64,000 bases of DNA from Gallionellaceae bacterium (GTDB lineage: Bacteria; Pseudomonadota; Gammaproteobacteria; Burkholderiales; Gallionellaceae). The DNA is taken from NCBI GenBank assembly GCA_030834965.1, contig JAUQWW010000025.1, forward strand, positions 1 through 64,000, read 5' to 3'. Shown in pieces: positions 10,153-19,335 of the stretch. Position 1 is the stretch's first letter; each line of letters begins with the position of its first letter. A model generated the notes under the pieces. That model was not told where the DNA came from. It saw only the letters and a program-made list of their open reading frames with translations, and made no database searches. A program made the translations under genes and the position numbers.

Positions 10153-11268
10153 GTGGCATTGAACGGTCCCGCGCTCTATGTAGGCATCATGTCCGGCACC
10201 AGCCTGGACGGCATCGATACCGCGCTGGTGGAGCTTGCCGACGGACAATTCAGGCTGCCCGTCCGTTTGCTGGCCACGCACTATCAAGCCTACGCGCACC
10301 CACTCAAGGGCGCCCTGCTCGCCCTGCATCATCCCACCAGCAATGAACTGCACCAAGCACAGCTGATCAGCAATGAATTGGCTCAGCTGTATGCTGCAGC
10401 GACGGCAATCCTGCTGCAAGCAGCCGGCATCGACCCGAGCCAGGTGCGCGCGATCGGCTGCCACGGTCAAACCATACGTCATCGCCCCGAACATGGCTAT
10501 ACCCTGCAATTGGGCAGTGCCGCGCTGCTGGCCGAATTGAGCGGCATCACCGTGGTCAGCGATTTCCGCAGCCGGGACATCGCCGCCGGAGGACAGGGCG
10601 CTCCGCTGGTTCCCGCTTTTCACGACCAGGCATTACGCCACCCTGACATCCACCGCGTCATCGTCAATATCGGCGGCATCAGCAACCTGACCGATCTGCC
10701 GCCCGGCCGTCTCACCACCGGCTTCGACTGCGGGCCGGGCAATCTGTTGATGGATGCATGGATTGCACAACATTGCGGGGAAGCCTATGACAAGGATGGC
10801 GCCTGGGCGGCCAGCGGCCAGATGATTCCAGCGCTGTTGCAGGTAATGCTGAACGAACCGTTCCTGCATGCCGCGCCGCCCAAAAGCAGCGGTCGCGACC
10901 TGTTCAACCTGGCATGGTTGAACAGCAAACTACGGGGCGATGAATCCCCCGCCGACGTGCAGGCCACACTGCTCGCGCTCACCAGCCACGCCATTGCGGA
11001 TGCCATTCGTGGTTTCTGTGCGGGCGCGCAGGAAGTTTATTTGTGCGGCGGCGGTGCGCACAACCACGCGCTGGTGCAGCATCTGAGTGCATCCTTGCCG
11101 GATTGCCTCATCCAGGCCACCGACACGCTGGGCATGAATGCCGACTGGGTAGAGGCCATCGCTTTCGCCTGGCTGGCGCAACAGGCCATGCACGGTCATT
11201 GCGCCAACCTGCCCGCCGTCACCGGCGCGCGCCACTCCTGCATCCTGGGCGCCATTTATCAGGCGTAA
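10153..11268 (+). CDS. anmK: Anhydro-N-acetylmuramic acid kinase
   Basis: Phosphorylates and opens 1,6-anhydro-MurNAc released during peptidoglycan turnover, returning it to the amino-sugar pool. The sequence has GIMSGTSLDGIDTAL at the N-terminus, GGISNLTDLP and FDCGPGNLLMDAW in the ATPase core, and a glycine-rich CGGGAHN near the end. I chose the GTG at 10153, which has GGAG nine nt upstream and gives 371 residues, near the 369 of E. coli AnmK. A GTG at 10132 is possible but leaves an odd extension. It lies 24 nt after the M23 peptidase gene. Confidence 0.94.
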   Translation: MALNGPALYVGIMSGTSLDGIDTALVELADGQFRLPVRLLATHYQAYAHPLKGALLALHHPTSNELHQAQLISNELAQLYAAATAILLQAAGIDPSQVRAIGCHGQTIRHRPEHGYTLQLGSAALLAELSGITVVSDFRSRDIAAGGQGAPLVPAFHDQALRHPDIHRVIVNIGGISNLTDLPPGRLTTGFDCGPGNLLMDAWIAQHCGEAYDKDGAWAASGQMIPALLQVMLNEPFLHAAPPKSSGRDLFNLAWLNSKLRGDESPADVQATLLALTSHAIADAIRGFCAGAQEVYLCGGGAHNHALVQHLSASLPDCLIQATDTLGMNADWVEAIAFAWLAQQAMHGHCANLPAVTGARHSCILGAIYQA

Positions 11269-11282
11269 AATTTTTCTGGCGT

Positions 11283-11312
11283 AAAAAAAACGAGGGGGCT
11301 TGCGCCCCCTCG
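11283..11312 (-). terminator. Rho-independent terminator of erpA
   Basis: A 9-bp GC-rich stem (CGAGGGGGC with GCCCCCTCG) around the loop TTGC at 11291-11312. Eight A residues at 11283-11290 on the plus strand form the U-tract on the minus strand. It terminates the erpA transcript. It lies between two convergent genes (anmK and erpA), but lacks a T-tract on the plus side. Confidence 0.9.
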
Positions 11313-11333
11313 CCTGGCTTCCGCTCACTTCCG

Positions 11334-11684
11334 TCAAACCGAGAAGGACGATCCGCAGCCGCAGGTAGAAGAAGCACCGGGATTTTTGATCACAAACTGT
11401 GCACCTTCCAGCCCTTCCTGGTAATCAATCTCCGCGCCCACCAGATACTGGAAGCTCATCGGATCGATCAGCAGCTGCACGCCATTCTTGCTCAGCACGG
11501 TGTCGTCTTCATTGGTTACTTCGTCGAAAGTAAATCCATACTGAAATCCGGAACAGCCGCCGCCGCTGACGAACACGCGCAACTTTAAATCTGCGTTGCC
11601 TTCTTCATCGATCAGCTGTTTCACCTTGTTGGCCGCACTGTCAGTAAACAGCAGCGGGTCTTGCGTTTCGGTAGCTGCATTCAT
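11334..11684 (-). CDS. erpA: Iron-sulfur cluster insertion protein ErpA (A-type carrier)
   Basis: Carries and delivers [Fe-S] clusters to apo-proteins. The 116-residue protein has the three A-type Cys ligands: one in [12 protein letters not shown] and two in the C-terminal [11 protein letters not shown]. The spacing and the [12 protein letters not shown] region fit ErpA rather than IscA. GGAGG lies seven nt before the ATG at 11684. It is upstream of the terminator at 11283-11312 and follows the bactofilin gene on the same strand, as in many betaproteobacteria. Confidence 0.95.
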   Translation of the reverse strand: MNAATETQDPLLFTDSAANKVKQLIDEEGNADLKLRVFVSGGGCSGFQYGFTFDEVTNEDDTVLSKNGVQLLIDPMSFQYLVGAEIDYQEGLEGAQFVIKNPGASSTCGCGSSFSV

Positions 11685-11714
11685 GTTTGTTGCCTCCGTA
11701 GATTGGTTAACCGG

Positions 11715-12122
11715 CTATTCCGCGCTGTTCAGCTTGAAGGCTACAACCTTTTCATCCGCCTCAGCTGCCAGATGAATCAGCTTGCCCTCGACTATCGCAC
11801 CCAGCTGGATTTCCAGTGTCTTGTAATGAACATCCCCTATGACCTTGGCCTTGCTTTGCAGTTCCAGGTATTCCCCCGCACTCACCGGGCCAACCACCAT
11901 GCCGTTCACGACTACGTGTGTCACGTTGATCTCGCCGTTCACCCGACCATGTTCGCTCAGCACCAGTGTGCTGGGCTTGCCCGGCACGGCAACAATGTTG
12001 CCGTTGACCTCGCCATCCACACGTAAACCGCCGCTAAAGCTCAAATTACCATCAATTTTGGTTGCCGCCCCAATCAATGTATCGATACGGTTCTGCGGCT
12101 TGTTGCTTCGTTTACCGAACAT
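11715..12122 (-). CDS. Bactofilin (polymer-forming cytoskeletal protein)
   Basis: A 135-residue protein of the bactofilin (DUF583) family, which forms beta-helical, nucleotide-free filaments linked to cell shape and envelope synthesis. The core repeats GxVxGxI-type turns: IDGNLSFSGGLRVDGEVNGN, HGRVNGEINV and VVNGMVVGPV. The short N-terminal tail (MFGKRSNKPQNRID) is typical. GGGAGGG stands just before the ATG at 12122. It lies between the coiled-coil membrane protein gene and erpA, and its place next to cell-wall genes fits an envelope role. Confidence 0.92.
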   Translation of the reverse strand: MFGKRSNKPQNRIDTLIGAATKIDGNLSFSGGLRVDGEVNGNIVAVPGKPSTLVLSEHGRVNGEINVTHVVVNGMVVGPVSAGEYLELQSKAKVIGDVHYKTLEIQLGAIVEGKLIHLAAEADEKVVAFKLNSAE

Positions 12123-12136
12123 ATACCCTCCCGCTC

Positions 12137-12880
12137 TTAAGACAGATTGACGCTCTGCTTGATTTTCGGTTCTGGCTCCCCGCGTTCAAAAACCCGTGCC
12201 TGAACGCTCTCTACCAAAACACCCGGCGGCAGCTGAAAGCTGCGCTCGACACGTTGATAATACTTGAAATTCAGCTGAAATGCCTCGTCTTTCAGTTGTC
12301 CTTCGGGCGGGAATGAGATCACTGACTTCTTGCCATTCTGCCGCACATTGACCAGCAACTGCAGGTTGCCCTGAAAATCTTTTGCACGCTGCTGCACATT
12401 TCGCACAATTAACAGACGGCAGTGGTATTCACCGGGCAAACTATCGCGCTCAATTTTGAAGCGGTGTATGGACAAGTCTCCCTCTCGCACACCGGACACG
12501 GTCAGATTCTGGAAAAACGCCAGGTCTTCGTTAATCTTGGCATTTTCCTCACTCAGCACCTTCAGTTGCCTCAGCGTTTCCTGGTTGGCGGCGTGCTCGA
12601 TCTGTGCCTGCCGTTCATGGAATGCGGCCTCACTGGACAACTTGGCATTTTCGCTCTTCAGAGCGGCAATCTGGTCGCGTAACTCGGACAATTCATGTTC
12701 CGCCTGTCCGCGATCGAAACCAGCAAACTCCAAGCCAATATCGTATGCCCACCACACCAGTCCACCGGCCGCCAGCACAAAAGGCAGGATGATTGCCCAG
12801 CGCACATACCACGGCACATGCGGCCGCACTGCCAGCCTTGGTGCGGAACTTCCGAATTTTCGCTTGACCCTGCGCAGCAC
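12137..12880 (-). CDS. Membrane-anchored coiled-coil protein (DUF6776-like)
   Basis: A protein of about 247 residues with one TM helix (WAIILPFVLAAGGLVWWAY) near residue 30. A coiled coil of roughly 70 residues follows (SELRDQIAALKSENAKLSS and on), then a C-terminal globular domain. The function is not known. Betaproteobacteria commonly carry such a gene upstream of bactofilin, so a role in the envelope or in bactofilin anchoring is an inference from position. I chose the GTG at 12880 because the longer reading overlaps argC by about 50 nt. Neither start has a strong ribosome binding site. Confidence 0.75.
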   Translation of the reverse strand: MLRRVKRKFGSSAPRLAVRPHVPWYVRWAIILPFVLAAGGLVWWAYDIGLEFAGFDRGQAEHELSELRDQIAALKSENAKLSSEAAFHERQAQIEHAANQETLRQLKVLSEENAKINEDLAFFQNLTVSGVREGDLSIHRFKIERDSLPGEYHCRLLIVRNVQQRAKDFQGNLQLLVNVRQNGKKSVISFPPEGQLKDEAFQLNFKYYQRVERSFQLPPGVLVESVQARVFERGEPEPKIKQSVNLS

Positions 12881-12893
12881 GTCAGACGTATGC

Positions 12894-13922
12894 CTAAGGC
12901 AACAGGGGAACGATGGCCAGGGCCGTCGCTTCGGGCAGCCCAAACATGATGTTCATGTTCTGCACCGCCTGACCGGCCGCGCCCTTGACCAGATTGTCGA
13001 TTACCGCCAGCACCACGACGGTATCTCCCCCTTGCGGACGGTGCACCGCAATGCGGCAACGGTTCGCCCCACGTACCGAGCGTGTTTCCGGATGGCTGCC
13101 GGCAGGCATGACGTCCACGAATACCTCGTTGGCATAGCGTTGCTCGAAGAGCGCCTGCAGATCGGCATCGCGCTCGAGACGAGCATATAGTGTGGCGTGG
13201 ATACCGCGTATCATCGGGGTCAGATGCGGCACGAAAGTCAGCCCAACCTCTTGCTGTGCCACGCGCGCCAATCCCTGCCTGATTTCCGGCAAATGCCGAT
13301 GCCCCTGGACGGCATAGGCCTTGAAGTTGTCAGCCGATTCGGGAAACAGGAAACCGACTTCGGCCTTGCGCCCCGCGCCAGACACTCCGGATTTAGCATC
13401 AGCGATCAGACTACTGCGCTCCACCAGCGCTGCCTCCAGCAAGGGGATGAAGCCGAGCTGTACCGCCGTCGGATAACAGCCGGGATTGGCCACCAGGCGT
13501 GCCTGCCGGATCTGCTCGCGGTTAAGTTCAGGCAAACCGTACACCGCCTCAGCGACCAGGTCGGGGCAGGCATGCTCCATGCCATACCATTTTTCCCACA
13601 CGGCCACATCTTTAATACGGAAATCCGCCGCCAGATCGATCACCCTCACACCCGCATCGAGCAAGGCGCGGGCCTGCTGCATGGCAATACCGTTGGGCGT
13701 GGCAAAAAACACCAAGTCACACTGGCTCAGATGTGCTTCATCCGGCTGGGTAAAACACAAATCAACATAGCCGCGCAGGCTGGGAAACATCTGGCTGACA
13801 GGCGTGCCTGCATCCGCGCGTGAAGTGATGGCGTGCAGCTCCACCTGGGGATGCAGCGCCAGCAGACGCAGCAGCTCGACCCCCGTATAACCCGTACCGC
13901 CTACGATGCCAACCTTGATCAC
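12894..13922 (-). CDS. argC: N-acetyl-gamma-glutamyl-phosphate reductase
   Basis: Third step of arginine synthesis: NADPH-dependent reduction of N-acetylglutamyl-phosphate. The 342-residue protein starts with the dinucleotide-binding motif [17 protein letters not shown]. The catalytic Cys is in [13 protein letters not shown] near residue 148, and the C-terminus is [12 protein letters not shown]. The start is a GTG at 13922 with GGGAGG seven nt upstream. It is transcribed away from rpsI and rplM in the same direction, after a hairpin at 13994-14011. Confidence 0.96.
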   Translation of the reverse strand: MIKVGIVGGTGYTGVELLRLLALHPQVELHAITSRADAGTPVSQMFPSLRGYVDLCFTQPDEAHLSQCDLVFFATPNGIAMQQARALLDAGVRVIDLAADFRIKDVAVWEKWYGMEHACPDLVAEAVYGLPELNREQIRQARLVANPGCYPTAVQLGFIPLLEAALVERSSLIADAKSGVSGAGRKAEVGFLFPESADNFKAYAVQGHRHLPEIRQGLARVAQQEVGLTFVPHLTPMIRGIHATLYARLERDADLQALFEQRYANEVFVDVMPAGSHPETRSVRGANRCRIAVHRPQGGDTVVVLAVIDNLVKGAAGQAVQNMNIMFGLPEATALAIVPLLP

Positions 13923-13987
13923 GTCTTACCTCCCGATTTATCTGCCAGTTTTCTGGGCATTTCCTCGATCGAATGATACAACGGAAA

Positions 13988-14011
13988 TGACAAAGCCGCC
14001 CGAAGACGGCT
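13988..14011 (-). terminator. Probable terminator after rpsI
   Basis: On the minus strand a 7-bp stem, AGCCGTC with GGCGGCT (one G-U pair), closes a stable TTCG loop. A short U-rich run (TTTGTCATTT) follows. It lies 22 nt after the rpsI stop and before argC. The weak U-tract makes it moderately sure. Confidence 0.6.
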
Positions 14012-14032
14012 CTCCAAACATTTCCGACAAGC

Positions 14033-14425
14033 TTAGCGCTTGGAGAATTGTTTGCGGCGACGCGCCTTGCGCAGACCGACTTTTTTGCGCTCCACTTCAC
14101 GTGCATCGCGGGTCACCAGACCAGCTTTGCTCAGCATGGATTTCAGGCTGGCGTCATAGTCTATCAGTGCGCGGGTGATGCCGTGACGCACCGCGCCGGC
14201 TTGGCCCGATTCACCGCCGCCGCACACGTTTACCATGATATCGAACTTGTTAAGCGTGTCCGTCAGTTCCAGCGGTTGACGTACCACCATGCGGCCGGTT
14301 TCACGCGAAAAGAACACGTCCAGCGGCTTGTCATTCACCACGATATCGCCCTTGCCAGGCTTGATGAACACGCGTGCAACCGCACTTTTGCGGCGGCCAG
14401 TACCATAATTGTAATTCACGCTCAT
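14033..14425 (-). CDS. rpsI: 30S ribosomal protein S9
   Basis: Structural component of the small ribosomal subunit. The 130-residue protein begins [20 protein letters not shown], contains [15 protein letters not shown] and ends in the basic tail [17 protein letters not shown] that reaches the P site. The start lies two nt after the rplM stop, so the two are cotranslated or cotranscribed from the promoter at 14912-14940. Confidence 0.98.
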   Translation of the reverse strand: MSVNYNYGTGRRKSAVARVFIKPGKGDIVVNDKPLDVFFSRETGRMVVRQPLELTDTLNKFDIMVNVCGGGESGQAGAVRHGITRALIDYDASLKSMLSKAGLVTRDAREVERKKVGLRKARRRKQFSKR

Positions 14426-14427
14426 TA

Positions 14428-14865
14428 TTATGCTTTCAACAGATCAATAGGTTTGGGTTGCTGCGCCGCATGAGGATGCTCCGTGCCGCCGTACACCTTC
14501 AGCTTGCGCAGCATGGCGTAGCCAAGCGGGCCCTTCGGCAGCATGCCTCTTACCGCCTTTTGCAGAACACGGTCAGGATGACGGCCCTGCAACTTGGTGA
14601 AGTTAGTCGTATAAAGTCCGCCTGGGTAAGTTGTGTGACGGTGGTAGAGCTTGGCTTGCGCCTTGTTTCCAGTCACGCGCAGCTTGCCCGCGTTGACGAC
14701 GACGATAAAATCGCCGGTATCGACATGCGGCGTATAAATTGCCTTGTGCTTGCCGCGCAAGCGCGCAGCAATCTGGCTCGCCAAACGGCCCAGGATTTGG
14801 TCTGCTGCATCCACCAGGAACCAGTCGTGCTGGACTTCATGTGGCTTAGCGGAAAATGTTTTCAT
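14428..14865 (-). CDS. rplM: 50S ribosomal protein L13
   Basis: Early-assembling protein of the large ribosomal subunit. The 145-residue protein (E. coli L13 is 142) has the family features [34 protein letters not shown] and [12 protein letters not shown]. It is the first gene of the rplM-rpsI operon. A near-consensus sigma-70 promoter lies about 50 nt upstream. Confidence 0.98.
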   Translation of the reverse strand: MKTFSAKPHEVQHDWFLVDAADQILGRLASQIAARLRGKHKAIYTPHVDTGDFIVVVNAGKLRVTGNKAQAKLYHRHTTYPGGLYTTNFTKLQGRHPDRVLQKAVRGMLPKGPLGYAMLRKLKVYGGTEHPHAAQQPKPIDLLKA

Positions 14866-14911
14866 GGCACTTCCTAATAAAACAATGATTGGTAAACTTC
14901 GGAGGGCGCGA

Positions 14912-14940
14912 ATTTTATGTCAACAGACACCCCCTGTCAA
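14912..14940 (-). promoter_or_regulatory. Sigma-70 promoter of rplM-rpsI
   Basis: On the minus strand a perfect -35 box TTGACA (14935-14940) is followed by a 17-nt spacer and a -10 box TAAAAT (14912-14917). Transcription would start near 14905, about 40 nt before the rplM ATG. A second TTGACA overlaps the end of the spacer. Confidence 0.85.
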
Positions 14941-15003
14941 ACGAATTCAACCTTTTAACGGCGAATTGGCGCTGGCTCGCCTCTGATTAGCTTTCGGGAC
15001 AGC

Positions 15004-15300
15004 CTATGCCATAGCCTCCATCACCGATTCTGTTATCTTCACTGCCACACCCAATTTATCATTTCGGGGTTCAGTTCTAATAATGCAGCCCTTGCACTTG
15101 AGCATTATTTTACCGGTGGGCATTTCCAGCTCTAACTCAAAACTGATATCACTACCGACTGCACAGGCAGCATCTATCTCGAAGAAGATGCCTGCTGCGC
15201 TGACATTACGGGTAACACCCATTGCTTCACCCAGTTTCACTGGAAGCGCGGTAACTATTCGCTCTTCCTTGCGCTGTGTAAGCACCTTTTCCACTGCCAC
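15004..15300 (-). CDS. PilZ-domain protein (c-di-GMP receptor)
   Basis: A 98-residue single-domain PilZ protein. The c-di-GMP binding signatures are both visible: RKEER (RxxxR) near residue 10 and NVSAAG (NxSxxG) near residue 33. It should therefore bind c-di-GMP. The target is not evident, because it lies alone between rplM and the metal-binding protein gene. The start is a GTG at 15300; a GTG two codons later (15294) has a better-placed AGGGG. It could read out c-di-GMP made by WspR or by the GGDEF-EAL protein encoded here. Confidence 0.85.
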   Translation of the reverse strand: MAVEKVLTQRKEERIVTALPVKLGEAMGVTRNVSAAGIFFEIDAACAVGSDISFELELEMPTGKIMLKCKGCIIRTEPRNDKLGVAVKITESVMEAMA

Positions 15301-15455
15301 CCCCTATCAAATCACAACCAGCGCAACACAACTCACACTCGCCATTGAGCGAATGCATTAGAAAATAACCTTAATCTCCTGAAGCAACCAAGGCACTCGC
15401 CGAATCGCAGCCCCCTCTCTGATCACGGCAGGCGTCTTTCTCTGAATTATTCGAG

Positions 15456-16289
15456 CTATTTTTGAACAGCCATTTCTGCATCGTTGTGCTCAATTATTTG
15501 CTCCATCAGCATCAACATCATGTCCATATGCTTTTCCATCATCCCCATCATTTCGCCGCCCTTCTTGCATCCGTCCTTCATGCAATCACCCTTCATACCA
15601 CCTTTCATGCATCCACCTTTCATGCTGCCGCCCTTCATGCAACCATCTTTCATACCACCCTTCATTCCACCCTTCATACCACCCTTCATACCACTACCTG
15701 TCATGCAACCTTCCATCTTGTGGTCATGTCCGGATTTGGAGCTGCCTGATTGTTCCATTTCAACCAGATCCATGCCGCAAATTGGGCATACGCCTGGATG
15801 GTCCTGGACAACCTCGGGATGCATGGGACATACCCAAAGCTGCTTTGAAGGCTTATCTGAAGTCTTGCCGGCGCTTGCTATCTGCTCAGGGCTGAGAGTA
15901 ATAGCAGCATCAGCATTCCCGCCAGCATGGCTTGCTGAATGACCATACATCTTGTGGCAGCTGCCCATTTCACCACTCATCGTCGTGCCACCCATCATTT
16001 CGCGCATCATTTTTATACTATCCAGCATGCTTCCATTGTGTTCTTGCAGAAGCTTCAAGCGCTCACTGGGCTCTTTGGCTTGTTTAATTGCTTCCATTTG
16101 ATCATGCATTTTTTTCATCGATTCCTGCATCATGCTCTCATGGTCGCTCATCTTTTCAGATGACTTAGCGATTTGCTCCGGTGCCGCCTGCGCACCTTTG
16201 TCGTGGTGGTGGGTGTCATCGGCAAAAGTTGGTTGTGCGAATAGCGCAGCTGCCGCAAGCGTAACAATCAGCATCGCAATTTTTTTCAT
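15456..16289 (-). CDS. Exported Met/His/Cys-rich metal-binding protein with MKGG repeats
   Basis: A 277-residue protein that starts at the ATG at 16289, with GGGAG eight nt upstream. It has a signal peptide (MKKIAMLIVTLAAAALFAQP...FADD) and then a helical, Met-rich region with His residues. A heavy-metal-binding domain follows (VCPMHPEVVQDHPGVCPICG), of the type found in CusB- and CzcB-like proteins and metal ATPases. The next part is a run of about ten MKGG or MKDG units with inserted Cys, then a Met-rich C-terminal helix. The motifs point to periplasmic binding of copper, silver or another soft metal. No transporter gene is adjacent, so the role and the metal are unproven. Confidence 0.75.
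   Translation of the reverse strand: MKKIAMLIVTLAAAALFAQPTFADDTHHHDKGAQAAPEQIAKSSEKMSDHESMMQESMKKMHDQMEAIKQAKEPSERLKLLQEHNGSMLDSIKMMREMMGGTTMSGEMGSCHKMYGHSASHAGGNADAAITLSPEQIASAGKTSDKPSKQLWVCPMHPEVVQDHPGVCPICGMDLVEMEQSGSSKSGHDHKMEGCMTGSGMKGGMKGGMKGGMKDGCMKGGSMKGGCMKGGMKGDCMKDGCKKGGEMMGMMEKHMDMMLMLMEQIIEHNDAEMAVQK
15565..15710 (-). repeat. Coding repeat: 12-nt units encoding MKGG/MKDG
   Basis: Within the metal-binding protein gene, imperfect 12-nt units coding Met-Lys-Gly-Gly are repeated, some with an added Cys or Ser codon (GCMKGG, GSMKGG). The pattern suggests expansion by slippage or unequal recombination. It is a protein repeat, not a CRISPR array: there are no unique spacers. Confidence 0.75.
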
Positions 16290-16652
16290 ATTCATTTCTC
16301 CCGAGAAACACAACGAGAATTCAAGATCAAAATACAACGGATTGAATTTCGTGAGTCAAGATGACGTTGAACTAATAACCGCGCCAACTATAGATTATCT
16401 TGAGATCAGTGTCACGTTCTTAACCAGGCTGGCCGGGCATACCATAAAGATGGTCATCATTCTGCTTGAATGACCGGGAGAATTCAGAAACCTGATTAAA
16501 GAACAGAGTTGCATGCAGGATGGACATTAATATTTTCATGGTAACGGTGCCCCTGAAATCGAGCCAAGTCGATACGGTAGCGCACATATAAAAATGCCTG
16601 GATATGAAATCATTCAACATCAAAGTGTACGGATTAAACAGAACAGAGCGAC
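16290..16652. other. Intergenic region between divergent metal-binding gene and zwf
   Basis: About 360 nt that should hold both divergent promoters. I see the ribosome binding site of the leftward gene and AT-rich patches, but no convincing -35/-10 pair, operator or hairpin. A short leftward reading frame ending at 16420 has no good ribosome binding site and no recognisable product. Confidence 0.5.
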
Positions 16653-18086
16653 ATGAAGAAGGAGAAAGCCAAAACAGATGATGCCCATGGCCGCGCGAAT
16701 CTGTCCGATGCGCTGGTGCTGTTCGGCGTGACCGGCGACCTCGCCCACAAGATGATTTTTCCTGCGCTCTATGCGATGGCGAAACGGGGCACCCTCAATG
16801 TGCCGGTGGTCGGCGTTGCCTCCTCCAAGTGGAGCCTGGCGCAACTGCGCAAACGGGCGACGGACGGCATAAAACAATTTGCCAAAATCGATGACCGGGA
16901 CGCTCTTCACCATCTCCTTTCGCAGCTCCAGTACGTAGACGGCGACTACAACGACCCGACTACGTTCGCAGCACTCAAGCAAGCACTGGGTAATGCGCGA
17001 CGCCCCGTGCACTACCTTGCCATCCCACCCGCGCTGTTCGAGACAGTCATCAAGGGGATCGGCAATGCGGGCATGGCGGACCATGCGCGCGTCATCGTCG
17101 AAAAGCCGTTCGGGCGCGACCTGGCCTCCGCACGCGAGCTCAACCGCATCGCGCTGTCGGTGTTTCCGGAAGACTCAATCTTCCGCATCGATCACTTCCT
17201 CGGCAAGGAGGCGATCATGAATATCCTCTACTTCCGCTTTGCCAATTCGTTTTTGGAGCCGATCTGGAACCGCAACTACGTGGCAAGTGTCCAGATCACG
17301 CTGTCGGAGAATTTCGGCGTGAGGGGTCGCGGCGCATTTTACGAAACCACCGGTTGCCTGCGTGACGTGATCGAGAACCACCTGTTCCAGATTGTCGCGC
17401 TGCTTGCGATGGAGCCGCCCGCTTATCGTGATTTCGGAGCCGTGCAAATAGAGAAAGCCAAGGTTTTCCAGGCCATGCGCCCGCTGAATCCTGACGACCT
17501 GGTGCGTGGTCAGTATGCCGGTTACCGGAAGGAACCAGGGGTAGCGAAAAACTCTGACGTCGAAACATTCTGCGCAATGCGGCTTTTTATTGACTCATGG
17601 CGCTGGGAGGGCGTGCCATGGTATTTGCGCTCCGGCAAGTTTATGGCGGAGACGGTCGCCGAAGTGCTGGTTCAGCTGAAGCCACCGCCGCAGAGACTGT
17701 TCGCCGACTCGTCGCCCGCGAACTGCCGGCCCAACTACCTGCGCTTCAGGCTTTCCCCCAGCGCCGCGGTCGCCCTTGCCGCTCGCGTCAAGCGCACCGG
17801 CAAAGAGTTTGTCGGCGACCAGCGCGAGCTCTATCTGCTGGATGAGCAGCCGGTAAAAGAAACGCCCTATGAGAGATTGCTGAGAGATGCCATGTCCGGT
17901 GACGGAGCGCTGTTTACCCGTGAGGACGCAGTTGAGGCGGCGTGGGCGGTGGTCGATCGGGTCATTAAAAAACATCACCCGGTTCGCCGCTACAAGATCC
18001 ACAGCTGGGGGCCGAAAGAGGCGGATGAACTGATCGCGCCAGACGGCTGCTGGCACAATCCCGTACCGGGACAGGCGGTAGCATGA
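16653..18086 (+). CDS. zwf: Glucose-6-phosphate 1-dehydrogenase
   Basis: Oxidises glucose-6-phosphate to 6-phosphogluconolactone, producing NADPH. The 477-residue protein has the nucleotide-binding motif [16 protein letters not shown] near residue 24. The substrate-binding motif is RIDHFLGKE at about 178, with Phe where most homologues have Tyr. [10 protein letters not shown] and [12 protein letters not shown] are also present. It is the first gene of a plus-strand set with tal and tkt. No pgl or gnd gene is adjacent. The ATG at 16653 has only a weak ribosome binding site, but no better in-frame start is seen. Confidence 0.96.
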   Translation: MKKEKAKTDDAHGRANLSDALVLFGVTGDLAHKMIFPALYAMAKRGTLNVPVVGVASSKWSLAQLRKRATDGIKQFAKIDDRDALHHLLSQLQYVDGDYNDPTTFAALKQALGNARRPVHYLAIPPALFETVIKGIGNAGMADHARVIVEKPFGRDLASARELNRIALSVFPEDSIFRIDHFLGKEAIMNILYFRFANSFLEPIWNRNYVASVQITLSENFGVRGRGAFYETTGCLRDVIENHLFQIVALLAMEPPAYRDFGAVQIEKAKVFQAMRPLNPDDLVRGQYAGYRKEPGVAKNSDVETFCAMRLFIDSWRWEGVPWYLRSGKFMAETVAEVLVQLKPPPQRLFADSSPANCRPNYLRFRLSPSAAVALAARVKRTGKEFVGDQRELYLLDEQPVKETPYERLLRDAMSGDGALFTREDAVEAAWAVVDRVIKKHHPVRRYKIHSWGPKEADELIAPDGCWHNPVPGQAVA

Positions 18087-18179
18087 CGGCGCGAGGACTG
18101 AGCTTTGCGCACATCGGCGGTCTGCTGAATGACGCGTGATCGCATTGTTTGTCGCTATATCCATAAACCAGGAGCGAAC

Positions 18180-19262
18180 ATGAACAACACCCGGAAATTG
18201 CACGACCTTGGCCAAAGCCTGTGGCTGGACAGCATCACCCGCGAAATGCTCGACAACGGCACCCTGCGCGGCTATATCGACGAGTTCTCGGTCACCGGCC
18301 TGACCTCGAACCCGACCATTTTCGACAAGGCAATTGGAAGCAGCGCCGCTTATGACGACAGCATCCGCGCCAATGCGCAGTCCGGAAAATCCGGCGAAGC
18401 ACTGTTCATTGAATTGGCGCTGGAAGACCTGCGCCGTGCCGCGGATCTGTTCCGGCCGGCCTTCGACGCGACCGGCAGCGCCGACGGCTGGGTCTCGATG
18501 GAAGTGTCACCGCTGCTGGCCTACGACACCTCGGCCAGCATTGAGGCGGCGGCGCGGATTCACCAGCAGGCCCAGCGGCCTAACCTCTTCGTCAAGATTC
18601 CGGGCACACCCGAAGGCATTCCGGCGATCGAAGAATCGATCTTCGCCGGCCTGCCGATCAACGTCACCCTGCTGTTTTCGCGCGAGCAATATCTCGCCGC
18701 CGCCGGAGCCTATATGCGCGGCATCGAACGCCGCATCGCCGCAGGGCTCGACCCGAAGGTGAGATCGGTCGCCTCGCTGTTCGTGAGCCGCTGGGACAAT
18801 GCGGTGATCGACAAAGTCCCTGCCGAATTGCGCAACCGGCTCGGCATCGCGATCGGCGCGCGCACCTATCGCGCCTACCGCGAGTTGCTGGCTTCGCCGC
18901 GCTGGCGCAAGCTTGCGTCTGTCGGCGCACGCCCCCAGCGCCTGCTTTGGGCCAGCACCGGCACCAAGGACCCCAAGGCCTCGGATACTCTATATATCGA
19001 AGCACTGGCCGCACCCGACACCATCAACACCATTCCCGAGAAGACCCTGCTGGCTTTCGCTGAGCATGGCGAGTTCAAGGGGGTCATGGCCGAAGATGGC
19101 GGCGATGCTGAAGCGCTGCTGGCGCGCTTCGCGCAGGCTGGCATTGATGTCGACGCGCTCGCCACCCAGTTGCAGCGTGACGGCGCACAAGCGTTCGTGA
19201 AGTCGTGGAACGAACTGCTGCAGCGCATCGCGGACAAGAGCAAGGCGCTTGCCGCCGCCTGA
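18180..19262 (+). CDS. tal: Transaldolase
   Basis: Transfers a dihydroxyacetone unit between sugar phosphates in the non-oxidative pentose phosphate pathway. At 360 residues it belongs to the longer, TalB-distinct class seen in actinobacteria and cyanobacteria. The motifs VTGLTSNPTIFDKAI and LFVKIPGTPEGIPAI, with the Schiff-base Lys in VKIPGT, are intact. GGAG lies before the ATG at 18180 (MNNTRKLHDLGQSLWLD); an upstream in-frame start at 18129 lacks a site. It follows zwf by 93 nt and precedes tkt by 73 nt. Confidence 0.95.
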   Translation: MNNTRKLHDLGQSLWLDSITREMLDNGTLRGYIDEFSVTGLTSNPTIFDKAIGSSAAYDDSIRANAQSGKSGEALFIELALEDLRRAADLFRPAFDATGSADGWVSMEVSPLLAYDTSASIEAAARIHQQAQRPNLFVKIPGTPEGIPAIEESIFAGLPINVTLLFSREQYLAAAGAYMRGIERRIAAGLDPKVRSVASLFVSRWDNAVIDKVPAELRNRLGIAIGARTYRAYRELLASPRWRKLASVGARPQRLLWASTGTKDPKASDTLYIEALAAPDTINTIPEKTLLAFAEHGEFKGVMAEDGGDAEALLARFAQAGIDVDALATQLQRDGAQAFVKSWNELLQRIADKSKALAAA

Positions 19263-19335
19263 CAGCATCACGGGTGAATGCTGACATGGCAAGCCTCCCG
19301 CGCCGCGAAGGCCAGCGCAATTGATGGAGAACACA

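Noticed and set aside
15565-15710. Repetitive region resembling a CRISPR array
   Set aside because: Units are 12-nt codon repeats in frame with no unique spacers; they encode MKGG protein repeats.
16420-16623. Small leftward reading frame of 67 codons upstream of zwf
   Set aside because: No clear ribosome binding site or recognisable product; the region is better read as intergenic.
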